64,000 nucleotides of DNA from Datura wrightii (GCA_035772735.1 JASDFA010000006.1:25833501-25897500); one strand, 5' to 3'. Positions 1 through 12,497 are shown, numbered from the stretch's first letter. Numbers and translations are program-made. Notes: a model not told the origin generated them from the sequence alone.

Positions 1-1081
1 AGATTTCTCTTGTAGTGGTTCTTTGCAGTCAGCTCACCTACTAAACAAATGTATAATAACCAATCCCTAATATCCGTTTACCCTTATTTCATATTAAGTA
101 ACAATCAATTCGATACGTAACATAAGAATCACAAATACATAGACCATCGCAAGTGAAATATTGACTTATTACCCAATACGAACGCATGAACCTTCCGAAC
201 GCCTACACCCGTGACCATACTCTGGTCACCTTATTCGGAGGCATACCTTAGAAGTAGACCTTAAGGTTTTCCACCTAAGATAAAAACCAACGGTCTAGAT
301 GTGAAGTCTAAATCCAACTCCCCCAACACTTTCCACCGTGGTCCTAGGTGAAGATAGGGTGTTCTAGACTTAATTCTCCTGTAACGATAAATGGATCATT
401 ACAAAGTTGTAAAGGATGATACCCTTAGGTTAAAATAACTTTCCCCCTCTTTATAGGTTCCTCCTTTACAAAAGAGTGATCAATATAGGACACTTACGAC
501 CTGAATAGTCATTGCACTTTGGCTATAAAAATCTTTTAAACACTTTGCACGGGGTTGAGCGATCATTCCCTAGTTGTAATGTTGTTTTAAATATTAACTT
601 ACTTGTATGCTCTCAATTATTTTCTTTACATTATTTGGGGCAGTTAGCATTTTATACATATTTTCAAGATTGTAAGTTATAAATTTGTACCAAATTCACA
701 TAATGTTATATTCATTCTTTTCATTATTGTTTCAAATATGTTTCTTCTCACTTATCTAATATTAGTGAGGTATTACTAATCATCTAGTATTTATTCTTAT
801 ATTAATTAGTAATTAAGTTTATATACCTAGCTTTATCTATCTGTTGTGACCAATTAATAAATTTGTATGATTAATCACTTGAATATGTTAAACTTAATAA
901 AAGTCAATATTTTTCTTATCACATAATATCCCACATATTAATGAATCCTACAAGAATCTACATTTATATACCTTGAAAGGTGTCTAAAAATAATTAATCA
1001 ATTAGTAGTAGAATGGTGTTCAAACAAGCCTTAATTCATTCATTAGGTGGCGACTATTTTCTCTTTTAACATAATTGTCAC
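1..1081 (+). repeat. Probable remnant of the Tat/Ogre 5' LTR or its flank
   Basis: No coding region is visible. Ty3-1 inserted at 1,082-1,086 and its other flank resumes at 20,020, only about 40 bases before the Tat/Ogre-type primer-binding site at 20,059. If the insertion is removed, this stretch lies immediately upstream of the end of the Ogre 5' LTR. It is therefore most simply part of that LTR. The assignment rests on position alone, because no second LTR copy is in the window for comparison. Confidence 0.4.
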
Positions 1082-1086
1082 ATATC
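1082..1086. repeat. Target-site duplication of Ty3-1, left copy
   Basis: ATATC directly precedes the TG of the left LTR and is repeated exactly at 20,015-20,019, after the right LTR. A 5-bp duplication is the normal integrase footprint of Ty3/gypsy elements and fixes both ends of Ty3-1. Confidence 0.93.
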
Positions 1087-3416
1087 TGTAATGACCCGTA
1101 TGTCATTCTAAGGAAAAAATGAACCTAGAACATTCTAAACAAGGCTAGACAACAGTTAGAGAAGTGTTGTGGAGGGAGCTAGTGTAAATTGATACTTCTG
1201 GGGGAGCTACTGCTTTGGGGGACCGTTGCAGCGAGATCATGGTAACGGTCAAAGTTCCGCTGTAATGGAGCGGAAATTAACTACCGGATCTACTGTAATG
1301 ATTTTCTGACCACCATAGTGGGTCCCAACAGCGGAAATGCGACTGCTGCAGCAGATGACGGGAATCAAAAAGTGAGTTTAAGTAGAATTTCTAGGGTTAT
1401 ATCTCATTATTTCCATAACATGAAGAGTTAAGGTCTAAAGGCAGTTTTGTCCCTTAGAACAGTTGAATTTCTCTCCCAAGGTAAGTCTCTTGAATATCTA
1501 CCTCTATGATAGATTATGTTGACTCTAGAATTCATAGAGAACCTTTAATGGTGATATTCTAAGCTAGAAACCCTAGGTTGATAGACTAGGCTAAATCATC
1601 GGGAGTTAATAGGGTGGTTTTATTAGAAGTTTAAAGGGCTAATGATCATTCCGCAAGATTTAATTGCTAGAGAACATGGGTTATGCAGGAATTAAGGCCT
1701 AAACTAGGTGAAATTGGGGTTTTACTTTTAAAATACCCTAAAGTGAAGGGTTTGAACTTCTAATCCCTTATTCGAAGAGTAAATAATGAAATTACTCAAT
1801 GATTGTTGTTATAGATTTCGAGCATTCCGAGTCCTTGAGAAAGGGCAAGGCTCCTGCGAAGTAGCTGACTTTTACTTCCCTAAAATCGAGGCAGGTTATG
1901 GTTTAGAGAAGTTAGACTTTATATAATGGCATATATATTTGTGCAATGATGATATCTTGATTGGTCTGCAGACATTGCTTATTATGGTGATTTCCTATTG
2001 AAGTAATTTGGGTATGATATGATCATTGAACCGATATGAAACTTTGTTGAGTTGTTAAGTGTAGTTCTTTTACATTGTTATTGAGATGATTGATGATCTG
2101 TTAATTATTCAAGTGAGGGAGTAGATTGTAAACTCCTGACTGTATTAATAATGAACCCTATTATATTCAATTGCTTGAGAATGGTTAGGATAGTAATAGT
2201 ATCCTGAGATGAGAGGCTCATGCCCGAGGGGAGCATCAGGGCGAGCGATATTGGTTGAGTGGCTCATGTCCGAGGGGAGAATCCGAATAAGCATATGAGT
2301 GGGAGCGGGTACCATGCTGGTACAGTACATGAATTTCTAGATTCCCCTACAGGTCATGACTGGAAGGGCAGAAATAAGACTCTCTAGCATGTGTTGACAT
2401 TTATATTGATGACAGAGTGTTTATGCTGATATGGAGGAGGCGTGTGCTTGACATGTCACCATTTGTTCTATTTTATGATGTATTTGTAATCATGATAAAG
2501 ACTTGGAATGAGTAAGTGCTAAGTGGTTGAATTGAGTTTGTGATCCTGTAATTGTAACCTGAATGAAGAAGGTGGAAAAGATTCGAAGTGTGATATGGTT
2601 ACATGATTATTGATGTTGAGTTTTTCTTTCTTGTGTTGAATTATTTTAAATCGCATGTGATGATGAGTAGTTTTTATTTGATGTCAAAGCTTGTGCTATA
2701 TCTGAATGAGTACTAGAATGTGTGAATTTCTAGAAACTGGTGAAATAATGAAGGTGCAGCTAAGTTGAGCTACTACCCAGGGCAGTAGCACTGCAATGGG
2801 ACTTATTCCGCTACGGCAAGACCACTACAGTGAAAGTCCTAATCTAGAAAGCAGGTCGATTGTCACTTGTGTAGAGCTATTGTTCTTGAAATGTTTATTG
2901 TACTTATGTATGATGTTCTGCACTGGTTTCATAATGTGGTTGTAATTCTTGTATGTTACTATGTAAGGTTGACTGATCATGCCTACCAATACCATGGTTT
3001 ATAATAACGCTACTCCTGCACTTCTTTTTCGAGTGTAGAATTTGAACCAGAAAGCTCCTCTCATCCTCACCTATAAAGTAACAATAGTTACACTTGAAAG
3101 TTGAGCAGTCGCAAGAGGGGCAGTCCCACTCCTCCGTTGAAGATGTCTCTCCTCCTGACATTTCAGTTCTTTTATTTTCCTAGACTTATTATTTCTAGTA
3201 TTGTACGTAGACGTCTGGTGAAATGACAATTGGATCTTAGAATTATCATTTTTTGTGTTTTTAAGAGGATTGTTATTGTTACTAATGATTCATTTCATTT
3301 TATTATAATGTCTTATTTCTTTCTGAATGTTTGATGTCAGGTGATTCTTTTGGAATCATTGGTTCGCCCACTGGGGGTTAGTATGGGTGCTAATCATGAC
3401 CATTTGGGTCATGACA
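1087..3416 (+). repeat. Ty3-1 5' LTR
   Basis: It begins TGTAATGACCC and ends TCATGACA, and it aligns along its whole length with 17,648-20,014. The LTR would carry the promoter and polyadenylation signals of the element. Substitutions and small indels between the copies are frequent. A related but more diverged LTR is found at 51,894-53,662 and 56,582-57,309. Confidence 0.93.
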
Positions 3417-3420
3417 AAGT

Positions 3421-3433
3421 TTGTATCAGAGCT
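3421..3433 (+). other. Ty3-1 primer-binding site (tRNA-iMet type)
   Basis: TTGTATCAGAGC lies 4 bases inside the 5' LTR and matches the plant initiator-Met primer site TTGGTATCAGAGC with one G missing. It would prime minus-strand DNA synthesis. Confidence 0.8.
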
Positions 3434-3635
3434 CTAGGTTTGTCAATCTCATTGCATTAAGCCCTGGTTTAGTAGAGTCTTACGGATCGACGCGAAGATG
3501 TCCGTAACTCATATTCGAGAGGCTGTAGGACTTAAGGAAAACTCCTTTCTACTTCCCTTTTGTGTGATTACTTGATTCTATTATTATTTGGTGATCCAAA
3601 TTGGTATCTAACAACTCTTATTTCTTCTCTCACAG

Positions 3636-5071
3636 ATGGTGAGAACACGAGCAGATAGAAACATAAAATCAGCACCTGAGCCAGCAGTAGCAACAACAGT
3701 AGTCCACAGTAGAGGAAGGGGCTGAGGACGCGGGGAGGTAGAAGTGCCGACGCAAGGAGAGGTTCCTGCCGCTCTAGCATCCTATGAGATTCTGGGTCGG
3801 GTTCTTAATCTCCTGAGTGGCCTCGTGGGTAAATGGGGTAGTGCCAACAACTCCTGCAGGGCAACATTCTATGGTAGAGCATGCGACCGTAGTGGCTCCT
3901 CGTATTGATGACATGTCTAAGGCAGTCATGTTCCCTAGGCCGATGATTGGGCCTGTGATTATAGGGAAAGAGCATGATTTGTTTTGGAGGTTCACCAAGA
4001 TTAAGGCTCTCACATTTTATTGTACTGAGGCAGAGGACGCTTATGAATTCATTATTGATTATCACGAGAGGCTCCATAAGATAGGGGCAGTGGAGAAGTA
4101 CGGTGTAGAGTTTGTCACCTTCCAGTTGATGGGTGATGCAAAGCTCTGGTGGAGGGCTTTCGTGGAGTGCAGACCATCCGGGTCACCACCATTGACCAGA
4201 ACATAGTTCTACTCCACATTTCTGGAGAAGTATGTACCCCGTACCTTGAGATATAGGAGGCGGGATGAGTTTACCACCATTGAGTAGGGAAGCTCTTTTG
4301 TTGCAGCCTATGAGGCCCGGTTCCATTCACTATCCAAGTATGCTTTACCTTTGCTGTCCACAGAGAAAGAGAGGATCAGGAGGTTTGTTAAATGCCTGAA
4401 CGTGGGTCTCTAGCTATCAGCTCTTCATATGGTCTCTTAAGTAAAACCTTTCAGGAGGTAGTGGAATATGTAAAGAACATAGAGGGGTGAAACAGGAAGG
4501 GTATGCAAAGAATGCCTAGAAGAAGGCTCGGAGGGTGGGTTCCTATAGTGGCCTTGTTGCTAGGACTCTGGTACCGCAGGGTTTCTCTGGGCATCCTATT
4601 CAGTGGCTATGCAGGTGTAAGCCAGAGATCCATCAGGACATACTCCCCGACCAACAGGTACAGTCGGGGGTACTCAACTTGTTCATTCTAACTTTGGGGC
4701 TCATCCTATTTCTGTTGTTCCGGCTCAGAGGCCAGTGATTGAGAAGGTATGCCACGAGTGTGGGGAGTATGGCCATATTTGTAGATGGTTTCCCGGGTTT
4801 GACCAGGATGGATAGATTATTCCACACCCAGCTCCTCAAGCTCTGGCCCCTGTCGAGAAAGGAGGCAGTGCGTGCAGCAGGGACCATCCACAGTTGGGGC
4901 GAGGTAGTCAACCAACTATTAGAGGTGGTACTCAACTGAGTAGAGGAGGTTCTCAGGTGGGTAGGGGTGGCACCCAGTCAGGTAGAGGGGTGGAACAACC
5001 CAACTGGGGCAGTTCGTAGGTAGGTAGCCAGGCTCACTTTTATACTTTTCCTGGTAGGCCCGAGGTAGAGG
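3636..5071 (+). pseudogene. gag: Ty3-1 gag (broken)
   Basis: The ATG at 3,636 opens a reading frame starting MVRTRAD. It meets a TGA in a Gly/Arg-rich stretch (about 3,722, a CGA-to-TGA type change) and then shifts frame. The capsid-like Retrotrans_gag domain is readable at 3,817-4,206 and continues to about 4,500. In-frame TAG codons at 4,204, 4,285 and 4,411 stand where relatives have Gln. A zinc knuckle lies near 4,750 (CHECGEYGH), but its last Cys has become Phe. Gag would form the particle and bind RNA. The frame is cut off by the Ty3-2 insertion at 5,073. Not functional. Confidence 0.85.
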
Positions 5072-6410
5072 CTGTCACGCCCCGCCTTGGGAGGCATGAC
5101 TGGCACCTGGTGCCCTACTAGGACCTGGACTGCTGGACTATTGAGCCTAAGCACTTCTGGTGCTAGGCTGGCTCTAATTCTGGATTTATGAAAAAAACGG
5201 ACTATATAACGATTGTAAATACAACCTCCGACCGAAAAGTCCTATAGCCACCTGTAGGAATATAACAGCTACCCAGAACAACTGAATATAAGGGAACCTA
5301 TGCGGGCCGACAAGGCCACCATGCTGACTAGTTATCACCGAAAAGTATAATCAAGTGCTAAACTGATCTGTGACCGACAAGGTCACCAACTGACAACTGA
5401 ACAAGGCCCCACACGACCATCACATGCAAACTAAAAACATACCCACTGCCCCACACAACCAGTACAACTAACCACAGGGAATATATAATCCGCAAGCCTC
5501 TAAAAATAATAAGATGGTCGGGACAGGGCCCCGGCCTACCCATACTGTACAAACAAAAAAGGAAGTAAACCTTTAGCTGTCAAGATCCGGATGATAGGAG
5601 CTGAAGACTGTATGCTGGTTGGAACTACGAGGGATCTTCTCCTCGTCTATGAGTACCTGCAGGCAAGTAATGCAGTGCCCTAAAATGGGCGTCAGTACAA
5701 CTGGTACTGAGTATGCAAAGCAATAACTAAAAATAACTGAAAGCAAACAATAATACTGATAGATACTGAAGTAATAGGAGACGGGCTGAGACTGACTGAA
5801 AAGAGCGTAACTTTACTGAAGAGAGTAAGAGTCATACCTGATAACATGGCGGTCTACTTTCTATCTATTAATAATTAACACAACATAGCATACAAGAACC
5901 TTACCAGCCCCCATAAGCCATAAGGTACCAACCAACACACAATATATATACCCCTACTCAGGTCATACCATCCACCTAGAAACTATGAGCATCCTGCCGC
6001 CCCCCTGGGTATGCAACTTGGGCTCGCTGGGCCCCTGACTATAGCTGTATCTGAGTCCAGAGGACTCCTGAAATCTGAAATCTGAAATCCGTAATCTGAA
6101 ATCTAAAATTTGCACCCCGGGCGCAAGCGCTCGACGGGAGGTGTGGTATAGTGTTGATCAGCCTGCTATGGGGAATCTGCATCGCATCTTCGTCCACTGG
6201 CGGACGATATGCCACTCCATAGAGCGACGTATCCTCACCCTCTGGCGGGCGAGTCGACACATCTATTAACCCTGGGGCGGTTAAGGAAGCTCTAAGGGTG
6301 CCCAACACAGAAAAATCATGTCTCCACAGATAGCAATAGGCACATGTAATATATATATACTGCATCTGATAATAATATTTATATTCTGGCATTCTGTTCT
6401 GAATTTCATA

Positions 6411-6498
6411 CTGAAATATACTGAATCTGATACTGAAATATGCTGAATATGATACTAAAATATACTGAATCTAATACTAAGATATACTGAGTCTAAAA
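6411..6498. repeat. 22-bp tandem repeat, four copies
   Basis: The unit reads close to CTGAAATATACTGAATCTGA plus TA and occurs four times in succession. The same array in the partner LTR (14,041-14,106) has only three copies, so copy number has changed since insertion. Confidence 0.85.
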
Positions 6499-7214
6499 TA
6501 ATATATCTGGAATATTCTGTTGGGAATTATACTATTTTACTGAGTTTCATGCTTAACATTGTATAATAATTCTAACATGCTTACTGAACTCATACTGAGT
6601 ATAATATACGGCTTCTGAAATATTCTACTGGAATTTATACTATTTTGCTGTACTGGAACTACTAGCTTGCCGAAAGAAACTGGCTTTACATACCTCGCCT
6701 GATGACTTTCTGATTAACTGGCGCAGCTCAGCTAATGTTCAGCTATTTCTCTCAACTGTATTCATATTCAAAAAAGAATAGAATTAATTCTACTATTATT
6801 TTTGAAAGAAACCATACTTATGGATATACCTACTGCCTATTCTTCGATTTATCAAAGAAAGGCCGAAAACTCGTAATTTCTCGGAAGTCTAGAAGGGAGA
6901 AATACTCACTTTAATGCTGGGAGTATATTAACACTAGTGTGGAGCAATTCCACTTACCTTGGCTCGGTGAGATGATGATTCGTCGGCCGAAATTCACAAA
7001 AATAACTCCATAGGAATGCTCTCTACATCTTTATACTTCACTACCCGAAGTTAATTTGAGTTTGGACTATGTTTGACGGCGTAATCGAATGGATATTTAT
7101 GTTGAAACCTCGTTCTCCTCTATTTTCTGCTTTTTTTTTCTGCTGGAAATAAAATGAAAAGTGACTTAGAAACGAAGTGGAAGGCCTTTATATACTTGGG
7201 CTTGAACCCCTTTT

Positions 7215-7282
7215 AAGTCGTATTTGTCGAATGCGATTTATAAGTCGCATTTATCGAATGCGATTTATAAGTCGCATTTGCC
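7215..7282. repeat. 27-bp tandem repeat, about 2.5 copies
   Basis: Units start at 7,215, 7,242 and 7,269 with AAGTCGCATTT and contain the opposite-strand word AATGCGA, so each unit is partly self-complementary. It lies near the start of the LTR in element orientation, in the probable U3 (promoter) region. Confidence 0.8.
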
Positions 7283-7409
7283 TTGCGACGCTCCGACTTG
7301 GCGCTTGTCTGGTCTCTCCCCGGGCTCTTTTCTCGCACGTATGGTATTTTAAAACTCTTAACCAACATATGAATAGGCCAACTAAGTGTTAAGAACTTAT
7401 GGTGCAACA

Positions 7410-7425
7410 TCCTTCCCCTCTTAAG
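7410..7425 (-). other. Ty3-2 polypurine tract
   Basis: On the - strand, AAGAGGGGAAGGA directly precedes the start of the 3' LTR. This is the expected site of plus-strand priming and supports the - orientation. Confidence 0.8.
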
Positions 7426-7685
7426 AACATTCGTCCTCGAATGTTAACTTCTGTTTACAAAAATTTTAACTTGTTCTACTTATTCTGGAAAAATTTCGGC
7501 AGAGTTCTCCTGTAATACGGACTATTTCAAAAATCCCGAAACACAGAAAAGTCCAATAGAGGTACTACATATAATACTATAGCATTCATTTCATAATAAA
7601 TTGAAGTCAACATCTCACTTATACACATGAATATAAAGCAACTCATAAAACAACAATATCAACATACCTCTGGCTAACTAAGTCT

Positions 7686-9000
7686 AAAATAACTGAGGAT
7701 ATCTGGCTTTCATATCTTCTTCTGCTTCCCAAGTCGTTTCCTCTCGGTTCCTGTTACGCCATAACACTTTGACAGAAGCAACATCTTTAGTTCTTAATCT
7801 GCGGATCTGCCGGTCTAGTATGGCTACTGGAACTTCTTCATAGGCCAACTCCTATGTAACCTGAAGATCTTGGATTGGGACAATTCTGGAGGGATATCCT
7901 ATGCACTTTCTATGCATTGATACATGGAAAACTGGGTGGATAGATTCTAACTCTAGAGGTAAGTCTAGCTCATATGCCACTCAGCCTATTCTTCGGCGAA
8001 TCTGATAAGGCCCAACAAACCTCGGGCTGAGCTTGCCTTTCTTGCCAAATCTCATTACACCCTTCATCGGCGAAACTTTCAGAAACACCCAATCACCCAC
8101 ATTAAATTCCAAGTTTCTGCGCCGCACGTCAGCATAAGATTTCTGGCGGCTCTAAGTAGTCAGTAAATGTTCTCTGATAAGCTTTACTTTTTCCTCTAAC
8201 TGATGAATGATATCTGGCCCAATCAATGTTGATTCTCCTACCTCAAACCAACCAACTAGAGATCTGCACTTTCCCCCATATAATGCCTCATAAGGCGCCA
8301 TCTGAATGGATGAATGGCAAATGTTATTATAGGCGAACTCAATCAGTGGTAAATGTTCATCCTAGCTACCTCCGAAATCCAACACACATGCTCGCAACAT
8401 ATCCTCGAGCGTTTGAATGGTGCGTTCTGCCTGTCCATCTGTTTGAGGATGGAAAGCTATGCTCAGGTTAACCTGCGTCCCTAAGCCTCTCTAAAATGAT
8501 TGCCAGAATTTAGCTGTAAACTGCGCCCCTCTGTCGGAGATAATGGACACTGGAACACCATGCAACCTGATTATTTCTCTGATATACAGCTCAACATAAT
8601 CCTCAACGGAAAAGGTAGCCCTTACTGGCAGAAAATGAGCTGATTTTGTCAGTCTATCAGCAATCACCTAGATCGAATCATATCTACACCTGGTGCGGGG
8701 TAATCCTTCTACAAAATTCATATTTACTGCTTCCCATTTCCCTAAAGGCACTGCTATATCCTGAGTCAGTTCGCCTGGTTTCTGATGTTCAGCTTTTTCC
8801 TGCTGGCAGTTGGGACACTAAGCTACGAATTCTGCTATCCCCTTCTTCATTCCTGGCCACCAGTAGATTTCTTTTATATCATGGTACATTTTCGTCGAAC
8901 CTGGGTGGAGAGAATAATGGGCATAATGTACCTCGCCCATAATTTGCTGGTGAAGCCCTGCAACATCTGGAACACAAAGGCGATCTTTATATCACAATAC
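7686..9000 (-). pseudogene. pol: Ty3-2 integrase with chromodomain-like tail (broken)
   Basis: Read from ~9,000 down, it shows the HHCC zinc finger (ends CPNCQQ near 8,800), the catalytic core and a C-terminal domain. The first catalytic Asp of the family motif MDFVxGLP is Asn (codon 8,716-8,718). The other core landmarks, ISDRG and HPQTDGQAERT, remain. The tail has the form EVPVAILDRQ...VLWRNR...TTWEAEEDM and ends near 7,688. It resembles the chromodomain-like end of Tekay/Del integrases, proposed to guide insertion to heterochromatin. Stops in the same frame are at 8,992 (TGA), 8,818, 8,668, 8,491, 8,362, 8,152 (TAG), 7,981 (TGA) and 7,852 (TAG). Confidence 0.88.
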
Positions 9001-10625
9001 CCCATGCTCGGTTATTTGAAAATATGTCACCTCTCCTTGCTGAACTCTTTTTCTAAGCTGAACCAGTATAGGATCTTCACACTGCCATTCCTTTACTTCT
9101 ACGACTAAAGACGACACTGTGGTGTTCTGGATTACCGCTCTGTTGTCTTCTGTTTCTGATACACAAGTGGCTAAACTGGCTAACTGATGCAATTCCAGGG
9201 TTAATTCCTGATGCACAGGCTGTAAGTATGCCCAATTCCCCATAGACTTATGGCTAAGGGTGTCTTCCAACACATTAGCCCTTCCTGGGTGATATAGAAT
9301 ATTCACATCATAGTCTTTCAACAGCTCTAACTAGCGACACTGCCACAAGTTCAATTCTTCCTGGGTGAAGATATACTGTAGGCTCTTATGATCAGTGAAA
9401 ATATCCATGTGGACGCCATACAAGTAATGTCTCCATATATTTAAGGCGTTAACCACTGCGGCCAATTCCAGGTCATAGGTAGGATAGTTCTCTTCATGTT
9501 TCCTCAGCTATATGGAAGCATAAGCAATTACTTTACCATGATGCATCAACACACATCCTAACCCAACACCCAAAGCGTCACAATAAACTGCATAACCTTT
9601 TGTACCTTCTGGCTATGCTAACACTGGAGCTGATGTTAAGTTGTCTTTCAATTCCTGGAAGCTCTTCTCACATGCCTCAGTCCATTGAAATGTTGCTGCC
9701 TTCTACGTCAGTTTAGTCAGAGGTGCTGCTAAGGTGGAAAATCCTTCAACAAACCTTCTGTAGTACCCTGCTAACCCCAGGAAACTGCGTACCTCGGTCG
9801 GAGTGGTAGGTCTGGGCCATGCTTTTAATGCTTCTATCTTCTATGTATCTACCTGTATACCAGCATCCGACACAATATGACCCAAAAAGGCTACTGAATT
9901 CTACCAAAACTCACATTTAGAGAACTTGGCATACAACTGACGGTCTCTAAGAATCTGGAGCACTGTCCGCAAATAATCCTAGTGGTCTGCCTCTGAGCGA
10001 GAATACACCAGAATATCGTCAATAAATACTATCACGAACAAGTCCAGGTATGGTCTAAAAATACTGTTCATCAGGTCCATAAACACGGCTGGAGCATTCG
10101 TCAGCCCAAAGGACATTACTAAGAATTCAAAATGGCTGTCTCTGGTCCTGAAGGCAGTCTTTGGAATGTCCCTTTCACAAACCCGAACCTGATGATATCC
10201 GGACCTTAAGTCAATTTTGGAGAAATATCTAGCTCCCTGTAACTGATCAAACAGATCATCTATCCTGGGAAGCGGATACTTATTCTTGATAGTAACTTTA
10301 TCCTGTTGTTGGTAATGGCCTTGGCGAATGACTTGCCACGCTTTCTGGGCACTCGATAGTCTATACACTTGTGGAGGGAACCATCCTTCTTTCTTACAAA
10401 CAGAAATGGCGCACCCTAAGGTGAAGTACTCGTCCTAATAAAGCCCTTGTCTAACAAATCTTTCAACTGCTCCTTTAGTTCTCTGAGTTCAGCAGGAGCC
10501 ATGCGATAAGGGGGAATTGATATGGGCTGAGTGCCTGGTAATAAATCAATCGCAAAGTCTATTTCCCTTTCTGGAGGAATACCAGGTAGCTCATCTGGGA
10601 ATACATCAAGAAATTCATTAACCAC
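9001..10625 (-). pseudogene. pol: Ty3-2 reverse transcriptase and RNase H (broken)
   Basis: The N-terminal fingers are readable from 10,625, and the polymerase core follows. The active site FIDDILVYS is intact (two Asp codons at 10,015-10,020). RNase H follows at about 9,700-9,150 with the VYCDA motif and a TDHKSLQ segment. A ~40-45-bp insertion between CIDYR and the usual KVTIKNKYPLPRIDDLF run (near 10,310-10,360) shifts the frame once. Downstream of it the frame is open apart from TAG codons at 9,979, 9,901, 9,841, 9,703, 9,613, 9,508 and 9,331. Most of these sit where relatives have Gln or Trp. Confidence 0.9.
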
Positions 10626-11190
10626 TGGAAAAGACTAGAGAGTCGGAGGCTCTACCCGAACATCCTAAACTCTGACAATGTGATAAATGCACCCCTTGGC
10701 TATCAACTTTCTCGCCCGAAGATAGGAAATAAACCTACCTTTTGGCATAACTGCACTGCCCTTCCACTCTCATACTGCCTCCCCTGGAAAGTGGAATCGG
10801 ACCGTCTTGGTCCAGCATTCTACATTGGCATAGCATGGAGCTAAGCAATCCATACCATAATGGCAGCAAAATCAACCATTTCTAACTCTACCAAATCTGT
10901 TTTGGTCTGACGATTAGCAACCTCTACTCTACACACTCGATAAACCCTTCTGGATATAATAGATTCACCGACGGGTGTAGATACTGAAAAGGATTTCTGA
11001 AGCAATTCTGGTACAATACTGAACTTTCAAGACACTAATGGGTAACATAAGGCAAGGTAGATCCTGGATCGATTAATACATAAGCAGGGTGAGAGAAAAT
11101 AGTCATCATACCTGTCACAACATTTGGAGACGCCTCTGAATCCTGTCTCCCTAGTAATGCATAGGTACGGCTTGGGCCTGCACCTAAACT
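10626..11190 (-). pseudogene. pol: Ty3-2 aspartic protease (broken)
   Basis: On the - strand near 11,060-11,090 a segment reads YVLIDPGSTLPYVTH, the Asp-x-Gly active-site loop of Ty3/gypsy proteases, followed directly by a stop. The rest, down to the linker before the reverse transcriptase, has several stops and shifts. The enzyme would cut the Gag-Pol polyprotein. Unlike Ty3-1, this copy keeps the active-site Asp. Confidence 0.7.
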
Positions 11191-12497
11191 AGAGGCCCCT
11201 GATCTGCCTCGACCTCTGCCTGTTGAAACTGAGGGCCTGCACCCTATCGGGGCTGCTGGAGCTCACGACCCTACTGATGCCCTGTCCTGTCTATCCCGGT
11301 CACCCTGACCCCTGGTTGGAAAATCTCTCATCACATGACCCTCCTGTCCGCATATATAATACCCTATGGAGCCATATCCATAAGCTCCAGAGTGGCATCA
11401 GCTGCAAATAGGGAAAAAGGTGGTGTATACCTGCTCTGTTCTGCCCTCCTCTGCTGGGTCGAATCTATTATTCGAGAACTTCTGCCGAACTCTGACTGTC
11501 CTCGGCGACTGAATCTACCCCTCTGCTGCTGTGATGGAAGAGGGGGTGTAGGTGGCCTATCTGACAACCGTGGCCTAATCTCCGAATTTCCACCTGTAAC
11601 TCATTTGACGTGTCCCTGCGACGTTGTTCCTGACTTGTTCGTCTGGTATCCTGTTGCCGCTGTCTGAGGCCCTCAATAGTCTGAGCAAAAGCCTGCACTA
11701 GAGAATATCCATATCTTCCCCCAAAGTAGCTGTCATACAGGCCTCAATATACTCTGGGTTCAGTCCCATAATAAACCGGTGGGCTCTGGATGCCATGGTG
11801 TCTACAAAGGCCAGAGCACAGCAGGCCAAAGAATCGAACTGCAGGGTGTATTCTCGAACACTCATTGCCCCCTGCTCCAGGTGTAAAAACTGGTCCATCC
11901 GGGCCTATCGGATCTCTCGTGGTAGGTAACGGTCTAGGAAAGCCTCTGAAAAGTTGGACCAGGTCGGAGGGGAAACATCTCTCCCTCGAGACCTTTCCCC
12001 ATTCTCATACCACAACACAGCAATATCCCGCAGTCGGAATACCGCCAATTCAACCGACTTTGTAGATGTAACATGCATTACCCAAAAAATCCTCTGCATT
12101 TGATCCAGGAAGTCCTGGGGGTCCTCTATCCGACCGACCTTGTGAACTGCGGGGGACCTAGTGCAAGGAATTATCGGATCCTCGAACTACCAGGCCCACC
12201 TGATAACTCTGCAGCTGTAGGTGGCATTGACTGGTACTGAGTAGCCACTATTTGCGCTAACATAACTACAACACTCCTGACCTCCTGGTCAGATGGTGTA
12301 GGTATTGGAACTATCGGAGGTGGTGTCATCCTGAGTGACTCCTGATGGGGTGGAGACTGTTGAGAAGGTCGGGACAATGCCTCGGTATCCCCCTCAGATT
12401 GGGCTGATTCTAATCGAGACTAGGGCATCCTGCTGGTGCCCTCTCCTGCTGCTATGTCCAATCTTATGCCTGTGATAGGATGTCGCTAATCTAACAT
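11191..12497 (-). pseudogene. gag: Ty3-2 gag (broken)
   Basis: Gag starts near 12,497. A Pro/Ser/Gln-rich N-terminus lies at 12,377-12,171. The capsid-like domain follows at about 12,100-11,700, with the typical FSEAFLDRYLPREIR and LEQGAMSVREYTLQF segments. A low-complexity Gln/Arg region comes next, then a zinc-knuckle remnant near 11,340, where the first Cys is Tyr and the last is Phe (CGQEGH is kept). Several in-frame stops separate the pieces. Not functional. Confidence 0.85.

Larger units (their letters stand above)
5073..7409 (-). repeat. Ty3-2 3' LTR (full length, 2,337 bp)
   Basis: It runs from TGTCACGCCC to GGTGCAACA on the + strand, so TG...CA termini are present. It aligns with 12,711-14,249 over its left two thirds. 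The remaining part (about 6,650-7,409) has no partner because the other LTR is truncated. It contains two short tandem arrays, listed separately. Confidence 0.92.

Noticed and set aside
2145..3161. Small open stretches on the - strand within the Ty3-1 LTR (also near 19,546-19,758)
   Set aside because: They lie antisense within the LTR and recur in both LTR copies because the LTR itself is duplicated. No domain is recognisable.
7852..9981. Amber codon reassignment or programmed readthrough as the reason for the many TAG codons in Ty3-2
   Set aside because: Plant nuclear genomes use the standard code. The TAG codons fall at Gln and Trp sites, two catalytic or zinc-binding regions are also damaged, and TGA occurs as well. 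Mutation is the simpler explanation.
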